Below, piece after piece: positions 1 through 6,695 of a DNA stretch of 9,381 bases; within the stretch, counting starts at the first letter, position 1; each line of letters begins with the position of its first letter. The notes under the pieces are model-generated. The model was given only the letters and a program-made list of their open reading frames with translations, made no database searches and was not told where the DNA came from. Source of the DNA: WTJX01 sp045106295 (GTDB lineage: Bacteria > Bacteroidota > Bacteroidia > Cytophagales > JAAEPT01); the NCBI GenBank assembly GCA_045106295.1, contig JBGCEI010000171.1:1-9381 (forward strand). Direction: 5' to 3'. A program made the position numbers and the translations under genes.

Positions 1-270
1 ACCATACACACCTTCAGGAATGGGCTCTACTCCATCTAAATAGGTGTGATACAGAATAACTCCTTCAAAATAGTCTATTATTCCCATCCACCAGCTTTCT
101 TCACTAGGAAGCTGTATTTTTTGTAATTGAAACGTATTCGTGTCTACAATGTAGAACTGAACTTCTTTGCTTAGTTCGTCCCTTAACTCTACAAGGAGGC
201 TATTGTTTTGGATATCCGGATAAATGTTCCAGACTTTAACACCAAAATCTTTCGTTAGTAATTCCTTCAT
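1..270 (-). CDS. DUF4905-like protein, N-terminal part (cut by window edge)
   Basis: An open frame runs on the minus strand from an ATG at 270-268 to the window edge without a stop, giving the first 90 residues. Visible features are Trp14 in KVWNIYPD, the strand LLVELRDE (25-32), a Trp pair at 60-61, and LYHTYLDG (73-80) followed by a Pro/Gly-rich stretch (VEPIPEGVYG). This pattern matches my memory of the Bacteroidota-specific DUF4905 family, whose function is unknown and whose members are a few hundred residues long; the assignment is by pattern only. No signal peptide is seen, so it is probably cytoplasmic. The start lies 7 nt after the stop of the upstream minus-strand gene (278-760), so the two are probably co-transcribed. 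No Shine-Dalgarno sequence precedes the ATG, as is usual in Bacteroidota. Confidence 0.6.
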   Translation of the reverse strand, partial: MKELLTKDFGVKVWNIYPDIQNNSLLVELRDELSKEVQFYIVDTNTFQLQKIQLPSEESWWMGIIDYFEGVILYHTYLDGVEPIPEGVYG

Positions 271-277
271 AGGTCAC

Positions 278-760
278 TTAATCACGGATTGATTTTAACT
301 TTAAAAAACTCTTAGCATTATCAACCAGTGTTTTTTCTTGTCCTCTATAAATTAGTCTAAACCAAAAGAATAGGGTAAGAAATAAAACTAAAACATATAA
401 ACCTTCTGTAATGGACTGACTAGCAAAACCAACAAGAACTGTAATTATTGGTAACAATATCAAAATAAGTGTTAAATCAATTCTTGGTTTTGTGAATACT
501 CTAACCTGTGTTTGTTTAGCTACTTTTTTAAATCTTAGTTCAATTTGAATTGATTGTCCAAGCCCATTAGCCATTCCAACACCAAGAGAACTATTTGCTT
601 TAATAGTATAATGATTATCTGACTTATTTATAATTGATATTCTATAATCTTTTTCAATCTTTTTATTTTGAAGAATATTATTTAGAAGTTCTTCATTATT
701 ATATTCGCTAATAAATGAGTATTCTTGAGTTAAAAAATTATTTAAAATTGATTTTGTCAT
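278..760 (-). CDS. Small hypothetical membrane protein, two C-terminal TM helices
   Basis: This 160-aa protein belongs to no family I recognise. Residues 1-90 are polar, with an Asn/Lys/Glu-rich start and then likely beta strands (YRISIINKSDNHYTIKA, IQIELRFKKV, QTQVRVFTK) around a Gly-rich loop (SSLGVGMANGLG, 58-69). Two hydrophobic segments follow at about 94-113 and 118-138, then a short basic tail. The likely topology is a cytoplasmic N-domain anchored by a helical hairpin. The gene is markedly AT-rich: two 60-nt lines near its 5' end (601-720) have only 10 and 11 G/C by hand count, well below nfeD or the DUF4905-like gene. That could mean recent acquisition or weak constraint. The ATG at 760-758 is the first in frame. 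It is the first gene of a minus-strand pair with the DUF4905-like gene. Confidence 0.75.
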   Translation of the reverse strand: MTKSILNNFLTQEYSFISEYNNEELLNNILQNKKIEKDYRISIINKSDNHYTIKANSSLGVGMANGLGQSIQIELRFKKVAKQTQVRVFTKPRIDLTLILILLPIITVLVGFASQSITEGLYVLVLFLTLFFWFRLIYRGQEKTLVDNAKSFLKLKSIRD

Positions 761-769
761 TAATTAAAG

Positions 770-818
770 ACGAAACTTCGTTATACAAGTTGTGCAAATA
801 ACGTAACTTCACAGTGAA
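770..818. promoter_or_regulatory. Cluster of three inverted repeats upstream of the minus-strand gene
   Basis: Three small inverted repeats lie within 49 nt, starting 10 nt upstream of the ATG at 760: ACGAA/TTCGT (770-781, 2-nt centre), CGTTAT/ATAACG (779-803, 13-nt spacer) and TTCAC/GTGAA (808-818, 1-nt centre). They sit where the promoter and 5' leader of the 278-760 gene should be. They may be operator half-sites or leader RNA structure. No known operator was recognised, so the regulatory role is inference from position and symmetry only. Confidence 0.3.
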
Positions 819-865
819 ATATAAAAATCAGCATCTTAATGTTGTGAACATTTTTCTTTAAGTTA

Positions 866-963
866 TTAGCTTTTGGCTGTTAGCCTCTAGCCATCAAGTG
901 CACTCAAGAATATAATCAAAAACTAATCTTGATACTTGATACTTTGTACTTAATACTTTTGGC
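866..963. repeat. Degenerate heptanucleotide array upstream of the NfeD-type protease gene
   Basis: The whole 98-nt stretch can be written as 14 units of 7 nt in one phase. The first units read TTAGCTT, TTGGCTG and then TTAGCCT; the last ones include TTGATAC twice, then TTTGTAC. The middle units (894-928) are strongly decayed. The array ends 2 nt before the ATG at 965. It contains no open frame of its own. An in-frame TTG at 929 extends the protease gene into the array, but that extension only translates the repeat. The last units contain TACTTTTG (954-961), which matches TAnnTTTG but lies too close to the ATG to be trusted as a promoter. Confidence 0.7.
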
Positions 964-964
964 T

Positions 965-2299
965 ATGAAAAAGATATTGTCTCTATTACTACTTTCTTTC
1001 CTCTTATGTACTCTTAGTGCGTTTAGTCAAACTGATAGCTCTCAAACGAAAGTATTTATCTTAGAAATAAGAGACGAAATAGATGCCAGAATGAGCCGAT
1101 ACATCAAATTGGGTTTAGAAGAGGCGACTAAACAAGAAGCTGATCATATTTTAATAGATATGAATACGTACGGTGGCGGAGTGCAAAATGCTGATGAGAT
1201 TGTGAGTGCGTTATTAGCGGAAGCGACTCCAATAAGTGTATTTATCAATCAAAACGCTGGTTCTGCCGGTTCTTTTATTTCTATTGCTTGCGACAGTATT
1301 TACATGGCACCCGGAAGTAGCATTGGGGCTTCTACGGTGGTCAACCAAGAAGGTGAAGTGGTAGCTGAAAAGTACCAATCGTTTATGCGTACCAAAATGA
1401 GAGCTACAGCAGAAACGAATCACCGTGATCCTGAAATAGCAGAAGGAATGGTGGGACGTTATTTACAAACGGATAGTGCATTTGTGATCTCGTACACAGC
1501 AGACGAAGCCATTGCAAACAACTACTGCGAAGGAAAAGTAAAATCTATTGAAGAAGCATTGGAGCACGGAGGAGTTACAAATTATTCATTGGAACGATTT
1601 GACGTGGGGTTGACGGAAAAAATGATTGCTATTTTCTTAAACCCTGCGGTAAAGAGCATTTTGGTATTACTGATTTTAGGTGGTTTATATTTTGAGTTAC
1701 AAAGCCCTGGAATTGGTTTCCCATTGATTATTGCATCTTTGGCTTTAACCGCTTACTTTATTCCAGATTATTTACACGGTTTGTTGAGTTATAAAGAACT
1801 GATCTTATTCTTTGTAGGAATTGTATTGATTGTACTGGAAGTATTTGTAATTCCTGGTTTTGGTGTGGCTGGAATAGCAGGAATTATCCTCACTTTTGGT
1901 GCGTTGGTACTCTCTATGGTTAAAAACGATGGGTTTGACTTCACTTATGTTCCTTCGGGACAATTACTAAGTGCCTTTTCGGTGATGTTGGTTGGACTAA
2001 TAGGTTCCCTTGTCTTTCTATTTGTAGGAGGAAGTGCTTTAGCATCTAGCTCTTATTTTAAGAAAATAGCCTTATCTGCTTCTATTGACAAGAAAGCAAC
2101 TGAATTAGGAAATACAGAAGAATCGTACGTAGGAAAAACAGGTATTGCTTTTACTATTTTAAGACCTTCTGGAAAGGTGATGGTCGAAAATCAATTATTA
2201 GATGCTACTTCTCATGGTGAATTTATCGACAAAGGAGAAAAAGTAGAGATTGTAAAACAAGAACGTATTGCATTGATTGTCAGGAAAGTTATTTCTTAA
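965..2299 (+). CDS. Membrane-bound NfeD/ClpP-class serine protease
   Basis: This 444-aa protein is a long-form NfeD family member: a ClpP/crotonase-fold protease domain followed by a membrane domain and an NfeD OB-fold. Residues 1-22 form a signal peptide. The protease domain covers about 28-215, with HILIDMNTYGGGV (61-73) and the nucleophile region NAGSAGSFI (97-105), where Ser100 is the expected catalytic Ser of the Ser/Lys dyad. Lys136 or Lys144 is the candidate general base. Hydrophobic helices lie at about 229-246, 250-267, 277-297, 300-319 and 337-357, and the OB-fold at about 380-444. Characterised relatives (the archaeal PH1510/stomatin-operon partner) cleave hydrophobic stomatin segments; the substrate here is unknown and no stomatin gene is in the window. 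I chose ATG 965 because it begins directly with the signal peptide; the upstream TTG at 929 lies in a repeat array. Confidence 0.88.
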   Translation: MKKILSLLLLSFLLCTLSAFSQTDSSQTKVFILEIRDEIDARMSRYIKLGLEEATKQEADHILIDMNTYGGGVQNADEIVSALLAEATPISVFINQNAGSAGSFISIACDSIYMAPGSSIGASTVVNQEGEVVAEKYQSFMRTKMRATAETNHRDPEIAEGMVGRYLQTDSAFVISYTADEAIANNYCEGKVKSIEEALEHGGVTNYSLERFDVGLTEKMIAIFLNPAVKSILVLLILGGLYFELQSPGIGFPLIIASLALTAYFIPDYLHGLLSYKELILFFVGIVLIVLEVFVIPGFGVAGIAGIILTFGALVLSMVKNDGFDFTYVPSGQLLSAFSVMLVGLIGSLVFLFVGGSALASSSYFKKIALSASIDKKATELGNTEESYVGKTGIAFTILRPSGKVMVENQLLDATSHGEFIDKGEKVEIVKQERIALIVRKVIS

Positions 2300-2422
2300 G
2301 CTTTTAGCTTCTCTCTATTAGCCACCAACTAAAGAAAGAAATGGTTTAGAATGTCAATAGCTAAAATTAAATAACCGATTTTGAAATGCTAGTAGCTAAC
2401 TGCTAAAAGCTAGAAACTATTG
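2297..2422. repeat. Heptanucleotide array between the protease gene and kdsB
   Basis: The whole gap, including the protease stop codon and the kdsB start, can be written as 18 units of 7 nt in a single phase. Left-end units are TTAGC-type (TAAGCTT, TTAGCTT, TTAGCCA). Right-end units are the complementary GCTA type (GCTAGTA, GCTAACT, GCTAAAA, GCTAGAA), with another GCTAAAA in phase at 2360. The two ends are therefore roughly inverted relative to each other and could pair in RNA. The middle is decayed. No terminator with a T-run and no TAnnTTTG promoter was found, so kdsB may be read through from the protease gene. Confidence 0.65.
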
Positions 2423-3175
2423 AAGATGAAAAACAAACCGACCATATTAGGAGTAATTCCTGCTCGTTACGAGTCTTCTCGCTTTCCGGGTAAGCCTTTG
2501 GTAGAAATAGAAGGAAAAACGATGATTCAACGAGTAGTGGAGCAAGCTCGAAAGTCTACTTTGGTAGATGAAGTAATTGTAGCGACTGACGATGAGCGTA
2601 TTGCAGTCCATGTTCGTGAAGTAGTTGGAGATTGTGTGGTTATGACTGGAGAGCATAGCAACGGAACAAGCAGATGCTTAGAAGCGTATCAAAAGTCTGG
2701 AGTTGAAGCCGATTATGTAGTGAATATTCAAGGTGACGAGCCTTTTATTCAGCCAAAACAAATTGATCAGTTGGCTCAATTATTAGTTTTGGGGCGTGTT
2801 CAAATAGGTAGTTTAGCAAAGAAACTAACTTCCATAGAAGCAATATTAGACTCTAATGTGGTAAAGGTCGTTTTTAACAAGCAAAATGAAGCGATGTATT
2901 TTAGCAGAAGTGCTATTCCGTATGCTAGAGACTATGAACAGAAGGACTGGATAGATAAAATAGATTATTTCAAACACATTGGCATGTATGCTTATCGCAT
3001 AGATGTGTTGGAGCGAATTGTAAGCCTACCTCCTACTGTATTGGAAAAGGTAGAGTGCTTGGAACAACTGAGGTGGTTAGACCATGGGTTTTCTATTAAA
3101 ATAGCGGAGACTAATTTAGAAAGCATTGGAATAGATACACCAGAGGATTTATTAAGAGTAAAAGGATTAAAATAA
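2420..3175 (+). CDS. kdsB: 3-deoxy-manno-octulosonate cytidylyltransferase (CMP-KDO synthetase)
   Basis: This cytoplasmic enzyme activates KDO with CTP to give CMP-KDO and pyrophosphate (EC 2.7.7.38), the donor for the lipid A/inner-core linkage of lipopolysaccharide. At 251 aa it has the normal family length. Motifs visible are the nucleotide-binding loop VIPARYESSRFPGKPL (12-27), VIVATDDERI (52-61), NIQGDEPF (102-109), FSRSAIPYAR (161-170), HIGMYAYR (186-193), ECLEQLRWLDHG (212-223) and GIDTPEDL (237-244). The loop usually written SGT[D/E]R reads NGTSR here (81-85), a small deviation. Starts at 2420 or 2426 are equally plausible. The last 55 codons and the following 22 nt are repeated at 6827-7016, so this 3' end may have been replaced or supplied by recombination. 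All motifs are present and the gene looks functional. Confidence 0.95.
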   Translation: MKMKNKPTILGVIPARYESSRFPGKPLVEIEGKTMIQRVVEQARKSTLVDEVIVATDDERIAVHVREVVGDCVVMTGEHSNGTSRCLEAYQKSGVEADYVVNIQGDEPFIQPKQIDQLAQLLVLGRVQIGSLAKKLTSIEAILDSNVVKVVFNKQNEAMYFSRSAIPYARDYEQKDWIDKIDYFKHIGMYAYRIDVLERIVSLPPTVLEKVECLEQLRWLDHGFSIKIAETNLESIGIDTPEDLLRVKGLK

Positions 3176-3197
3176 ATTCCAGATTACAAATTTCAAA
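3008..3197 (+). repeat. Direct repeat copy A: kdsB 3' end plus 22 nt
   Basis: These 190 nt align without a gap to 6827-7016 at a constant offset of 3819. By hand I count 25 mismatches, all within the 168 coding nt, and none in the 22 nt after the stop codon. It covers KdsB residues 197-251. The post-stop part is a short heptad array (ATTCCAG, ATTACAA, ATTTCAA from 3176). Similarity to copy B stops at about 3197, directly before the open-frame fragment at 3198. Confidence 0.9.
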
Positions 3198-3356
3198 GAC
3201 TTAATTTTAGGCGAAAACAGTAAGCTTTTGGAATATCTTGATACAAATGGAATAGATTTTATTGTAGACATTAAAAGTAATTTCATACTGTATTTCAATA
3301 AAGAGAAAGAAGAAAAATGTCGAGTAGACAAGTATGTATATAACCTAATGCCTTGA
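3198..3356 (+). pseudogene. 52-codon gene-end fragment without a start codon
   Basis: Starting exactly where the similarity to copy B ends, a frame stays open for 52 codons and closes with TGA at 3354-3356. The predicted peptide has ordinary protein character (DLILGENSKLLEYLDT, then NGIDFIVDIKSNFILYFNKE, ending in YNLMP) with a mixed hydrophobic/charged pattern. Its only ATG is the second-last codon, so it cannot be a normal gene. I read it as the 3' end of a gene whose 5' part was lost at the breakpoint. The family is not recognised. A chance open frame of this length in AT-rich DNA is possible but the composition argues mildly against it. Confidence 0.45.
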
Positions 3357-3419
3357 AGCTTACTTAGTGAGTAAAGTCAGAGTTTCAATTAATGTCTCTT
3401 GGGTTTGCCTCAGAGTTCT

Positions 3420-5558
3420 TTACTCTTCAGCAGGATTTACTACTATGCTTACTGTTTCTGAGTATGTTTTTTCTTCCCCATTTAGCGTGCCTTTTAAGCT
3501 TATCTTATAATCACCTGATTCTCTAAAGTATAGATTAAGATACTTTTTATCATTAGAAAGATAATAGTTTGAACTTATGCCTGAAACTCCATTAGTTTCC
3601 CAGTTAGGGTCATCATTAATCTCCCATGAGAGGTTTTCATGTGGAAATACATTACGCGGCACACTAAAATAACTCCTTGTACTGTCTGTATACTGGTAAG
3701 AGTATGTACTGAAGTTTAAGTTAGAAAATCGAATAGTATCAGCATATTCTTTTTCAATACCAAAACGACTAGTCGCCTTTAGTTTGATGATATAGTCTTT
3801 TATTTCATTAAGTTGAATAGTTGGTCTTTCATCAGATGCTGTTGTATTGTTTAAAAATGTATGTTCTCCATCTATTTCCCATGAAAGGGTCTGATAAGGT
3901 GCGCTTTGTTTGTAACATCTGATGGTATTTCCGTTTTGATTAAAACTGTACGAAACAACAAAAGGATCGGGGATAGTATCAGTATATGTTTTTTCTACAC
4001 CGTCTTTTGTTGCTTTAAGTGTTATGATATGATCTCCTGGCTTATTATTATGATAAATAATCAATTCATCAGAACCAATACGATTAAGCACTTCAATGTC
4101 TGGATTGTTTGCCCAATTTGGGTCTCCATTTATTTCCCATGAGATATGATCATATGGTGACGATGTATGCTTGTATAACTTATTTACATACTTTGTATGA
4201 TCAGTACCTTTAAGATATTTGCTATGAGTGAATTTAACCTCAAAAGGTAGTTCTATTTGTAGCCCATCAGAATAATCCCAATTGGAAAGACTGTCATACA
4301 CCACTGTTTTTACCGCCTCTTTTATTTTAGTGATTGTTGTATCTGGTAAATTAAAGTAGGCATTGACTAAAGTAGGGTCTTTTTTAAAGATGATGGTATA
4401 GAATGTTAAGGCAGTGGCATAATTACCCTCTACCCCTGTATGACTTTTATCTTTTTCACTAGCGTATAATTTTCTAGCAGCTCCCATCCAAGGGTGTTTT
4501 TTTAACAAATACTCAAAAACATAGGCGACTGGAGATAACCATCCGTTATTGAATGCGGCAAGTCTTGTATAATAGGCTTTTGAATTATCATACCTACTTT
4601 TTCCACTCCAATTGTCAAATGGTATTGTGTCATTCCAACTGCTTCCATATCCCCAATGCATAAAAAATAAAGGGACAGTATTACTATTAGCAGCTCTCAT
4701 ACTGTCAACCAAATCTTTAAGATATGCTTCTCCTAAACCATCTCGATCATGGGATGCATAAAAAGGTCTCGTTGAAAAATAATTTCCATTACCACTTTGA
4801 TTTTGAAAAGTTACAAAGTCCCATTTTTGGGGTTTTAATAAATCATAATATTTAGTATCAAAACCAAAAGCGCCATGATGAGCGCTGAAGTGAGTACCTG
4901 GATAAGTATGGGACAAAGAAATCACCTTGTCTCCTGTACTCATCGCCATTTGGTCTAATATGTTGGAATAAAGTACTCCTCTTCGGCTATTAAAGCCATA
5001 AGTATAACTATTTCCTACATACAACACCTTTTTTGTACTAGCTTGTGCTGGCTGGCTTGTTTTGAGTAAAAGTCGAACTAGCCGTAACTTATGAATATGT
5101 ATGTTTTGGTTAGCAGTAATTCGTATCCTTGTAGTTTTTCCTTCCACTACCTTTATAATAGGCTGTTTGTGACGTGTTATCTCTTTTATGTTGTCATTGT
5201 CACTTGTGTTTAAAAGCAGCACTCCCAATACCTCATCGTAGCTATTGTCATTATCATAATCTGCTTCAATAAGCATGGTCAGTTTTTTGTCTGCATTATA
5301 CGCAATAGAAGTAAGTGTTAGGAATAATGTGTCTTGAGATCCTGATGCATTTGCAAGGTTAACATCAAATTCAATTTTTGTGTAGTTGCTTGACCCAAGA
5401 GGGCTACAATTGTCGAAAAAAGCATTCTCGCTTTCTGCAACATGGTTTAGACTGCTAACATTTAATTCTTGAACTCCTTTGGTAGTCGTATTAATAGTGT
5501 ATTGTGAATAGATGAAAAAGGAAGAAAAAAGGAATATTGTTGGTATAAGGTATTTCAT
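3420..5558 (-). CDS. Secreted SGNH-hydrolase-like (DUF4886-type) protein with three C-terminal repeats
   Basis: This 712-aa protein has a signal peptide (about 1-19). An Asp-rich beta domain (about 58-163) resembles a domain of the divergent neighbour at 5668. A SGNH-type hydrolase domain (about 176-400) follows: VLYVGNSYT (178-186, candidate nucleophile Ser184), YPGTHFSAH (219-227), WDFVTFQNQS (246-255) and DKSH (370-373) as candidate catalytic Asp370 and His373. This order fits DUF4886-like members of the SGNH superfamily, many of which are extracellular esterases; the substrate is unknown. Three PKD/Ig-like repeats of about 85 aa close the protein, anchored by SWEI at 473, 559 and 644, each ending in a motif like GDY-I-LKAT-G-EK-Y-DTI. 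No T9SS sorting domain is visible, so it may be periplasmic or exported another way. The ATG at 5558 gives a clean signal peptide. Confidence 0.75.
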   Translation of the reverse strand: MKYLIPTIFLFSSFFIYSQYTINTTTKGVQELNVSSLNHVAESENAFFDNCSPLGSSNYTKIEFDVNLANASGSQDTLFLTLTSIAYNADKKLTMLIEADYDNDNSYDEVLGVLLLNTSDNDNIKEITRHKQPIIKVVEGKTTRIRITANQNIHIHKLRLVRLLLKTSQPAQASTKKVLYVGNSYTYGFNSRRGVLYSNILDQMAMSTGDKVISLSHTYPGTHFSAHHGAFGFDTKYYDLLKPQKWDFVTFQNQSGNGNYFSTRPFYASHDRDGLGEAYLKDLVDSMRAANSNTVPLFFMHWGYGSSWNDTIPFDNWSGKSRYDNSKAYYTRLAAFNNGWLSPVAYVFEYLLKKHPWMGAARKLYASEKDKSHTGVEGNYATALTFYTIIFKKDPTLVNAYFNLPDTTITKIKEAVKTVVYDSLSNWDYSDGLQIELPFEVKFTHSKYLKGTDHTKYVNKLYKHTSSPYDHISWEINGDPNWANNPDIEVLNRIGSDELIIYHNNKPGDHIITLKATKDGVEKTYTDTIPDPFVVSYSFNQNGNTIRCYKQSAPYQTLSWEIDGEHTFLNNTTASDERPTIQLNEIKDYIIKLKATSRFGIEKEYADTIRFSNLNFSTYSYQYTDSTRSYFSVPRNVFPHENLSWEINDDPNWETNGVSGISSNYYLSNDKKYLNLYFRESGDYKISLKGTLNGEEKTYSETVSIVVNPAEE

Positions 5559-5667
5559 GTATTGTCTAATTATCAGAGCTTTATTTGAAATATTTTAATT
5601 AATAATATAAAAAAACAGTTGAATTTAAGAATAATATTCTTGATATTTACTATTACTAAATAAAAAA
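5559..5667. promoter_or_regulatory. Divergent promoter region with a perfect 15-nt inverted repeat
   Basis: This 109-nt, very AT-rich gap separates two genes read outward, so it must hold both promoters (inference). AAGAAT-AAT-ATTCTT at 5627-5641 is a perfect 6-bp inverted repeat with a 3-nt centre, ending 26 nt before the ATG at 5668. It is a candidate operator for a regulator acting on one or both genes. No exact TAnnTTTG element was found in either direction; a weaker TATTTAC follows at 5644-5650. Confidence 0.4.
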
Positions 5668-6555
5668 ATGAAAAAACTATATCTTCTTTTACTGTTTTCT
5701 GCGAGTATAATTCATAGCTCACTAGCAACATTTTCTCTTGTACCAAATAAGCAAACAAATTTTTCTATTAGTAGAAGTAATCATCAATTACATCAATTTA
5801 GGTATAATAGTTTTGCTTCTTCCGTTTACAGGTGGACCCCTATTAAATTCACTTCTTTTGCTCTTCCCTTATGTAATTCATCAGTCGTTTTAGACGTAAA
5901 GACAGGCTCTTTGGTTCATCCGTTGGTAGAAGCGGGACCTATATATGACAAAACTGGAGATTCAATTATCACAGATTTTATAGATACTGACAACGATACT
6001 GTATCATTTTATGTAAGCAACATTTTTTTTCATAATCAAAATGATGAAGGGATCAGCTCTTTGACTTTTGAGTTAGATTATGGTCAAGATGGTGTTTATG
6101 AAAAAGTAGCTACTATTGTGGTCAATAGGAAAAGCCTAATAGACAAGGTATCAGACAGAGGGGATTTAGTTTTAACAGATACATTATATTTCCCTGAAAA
6201 CACAAAAACGAACATAAGAATATCGTGTGATAGTGACATTGAGTTTAGCCAAATACATATTAGTCCAATAGGCATTACCTCAGGTACTCGAAATACTACT
6301 ACAAACACTCCTCCAGAAGCAAATTCTGAAAGAGAGATAAATGCTTACCCTAATCCATCAGGAGAAGATGGTATTGTTAGTTTAAAAGGAATAGACAATA
6401 TTTATGGTTTGAGTTATAGCCTATCTGACCTATCAGGTAGTGTTCTAAAAAGTGGAACATTAGATCAAGACTACTTAGATTTATCAGACTTAAATACAGG
6501 AATGTATCTCTTAAACATAGAGACTTACCAACAACGAAAAATCATGGTCAGATAG
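5668..6555 (+). CDS. Secreted beta-domain protein with type IX secretion C-terminal sorting domain
   Basis: This 295-aa protein has a signal peptide (about 1-20, MKKLYLLLLFSASII), a low-complexity Ser/Asn/His linker (about 25-60), a beta-rich domain (about 100-201), a Thr/Asn/Pro linker (205-220), and a C-terminal sorting domain (about 224-295). The sorting domain is recognised from INAYPNPSGEDG, LSDLSGSVLKSG, LDLSDLNTGMYLLNI and the basic end QQRKIMVR, the standard type A pattern (TIGR04183) that directs outer-membrane passage and surface attachment through T9SS. The central domain (DNDTVSFYVSNIFF, LTFELDYGQDGVYEKVATIVVN, TKTNIRISCDSDIEF) aligns with residues 75-163 of the divergently encoded hydrolase. 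No catalytic motif is visible, so a binding or structural role at the cell surface is more likely than an enzymatic one. The function is otherwise unknown. Confidence 0.82.
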   Translation: MKKLYLLLLFSASIIHSSLATFSLVPNKQTNFSISRSNHQLHQFRYNSFASSVYRWTPIKFTSFALPLCNSSVVLDVKTGSLVHPLVEAGPIYDKTGDSIITDFIDTDNDTVSFYVSNIFFHNQNDEGISSLTFELDYGQDGVYEKVATIVVNRKSLIDKVSDRGDLVLTDTLYFPENTKTNIRISCDSDIEFSQIHISPIGITSGTRNTTTNTPPEANSEREINAYPNPSGEDGIVSLKGIDNIYGLSYSLSDLSGSVLKSGTLDQDYLDLSDLNTGMYLLNIETYQQRKIMVR

Positions 6556-6557
6556 AA

Positions 6558-6589
6558 ATAGCTTTTATGATGTAGAAGCTATCGTTTTT
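6558..6589 (+). terminator. Rho-independent-type terminator after the T9SS-sorted protein gene
   Basis: A 10-bp stem starts 2 nt after the stop codon: ATAGCTTTTA (6558-6567) pairs with TAGAAGCTAT (6573-6582), with one G-T pair and a 5-nt loop, followed by CGTTTTT. It fits termination of the 5668-6555 transcript. The right arm overlaps the stop codon of a minus-strand gene-end fragment (6579-6695), so it may once have worked in both directions. Confidence 0.7.
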
Positions 6590-6695
6590 GTTGTGCTTGT
6601 ATCCATCGGTCAGGTACTTTTCCTTTGAGTGCTTCTTGGTAATCTACATAGGGCTTGCTGAAAAAGTTAAATTTCTTTAAATGAAATAATTTTCA
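6579..6695 (-). pseudogene. 37-codon minus-strand gene-end fragment
   Basis: Reading the minus strand, 37 sense codons end with TAG at 6581-6579. The last 26 or so look like a genuine protein C-terminus (SKPYVDYQEALKGK, then VPDRWIQAQQKR). Upstream the frame hits TGA at 6695-6693 and TAG at 6734-6732, with peptide GKGTRILKAIAL between them, so any parent gene is disrupted. There is no start codon and I do not recognise the family. It lies tail-to-tail with the 5668 gene and shares its terminator hairpin. It is probably debris from whatever occupied the site before or during the rearrangement. Confidence 0.4.

Noticed and set aside
779..803. CGTTAT...ATAACG as an integron attC site
   Set aside because: The ends do not fit the RYYYAAC/GTTRRRY consensus, no second site is present, and no integron integrase is in the window.
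929..964. Upstream TTG start giving 12 extra residues on the NfeD-type protease
   Set aside because: The extension only translates the CTTGATA-type heptad array and would bury the signal peptide that begins at ATG 965.
3363..3377. TTACT/AGTAA inverted repeat near the 3' end of the hydrolase gene as a terminator
   Set aside because: The stem is five AT-rich pairs with no T-run on the minus strand; no supported terminator was found for that gene.
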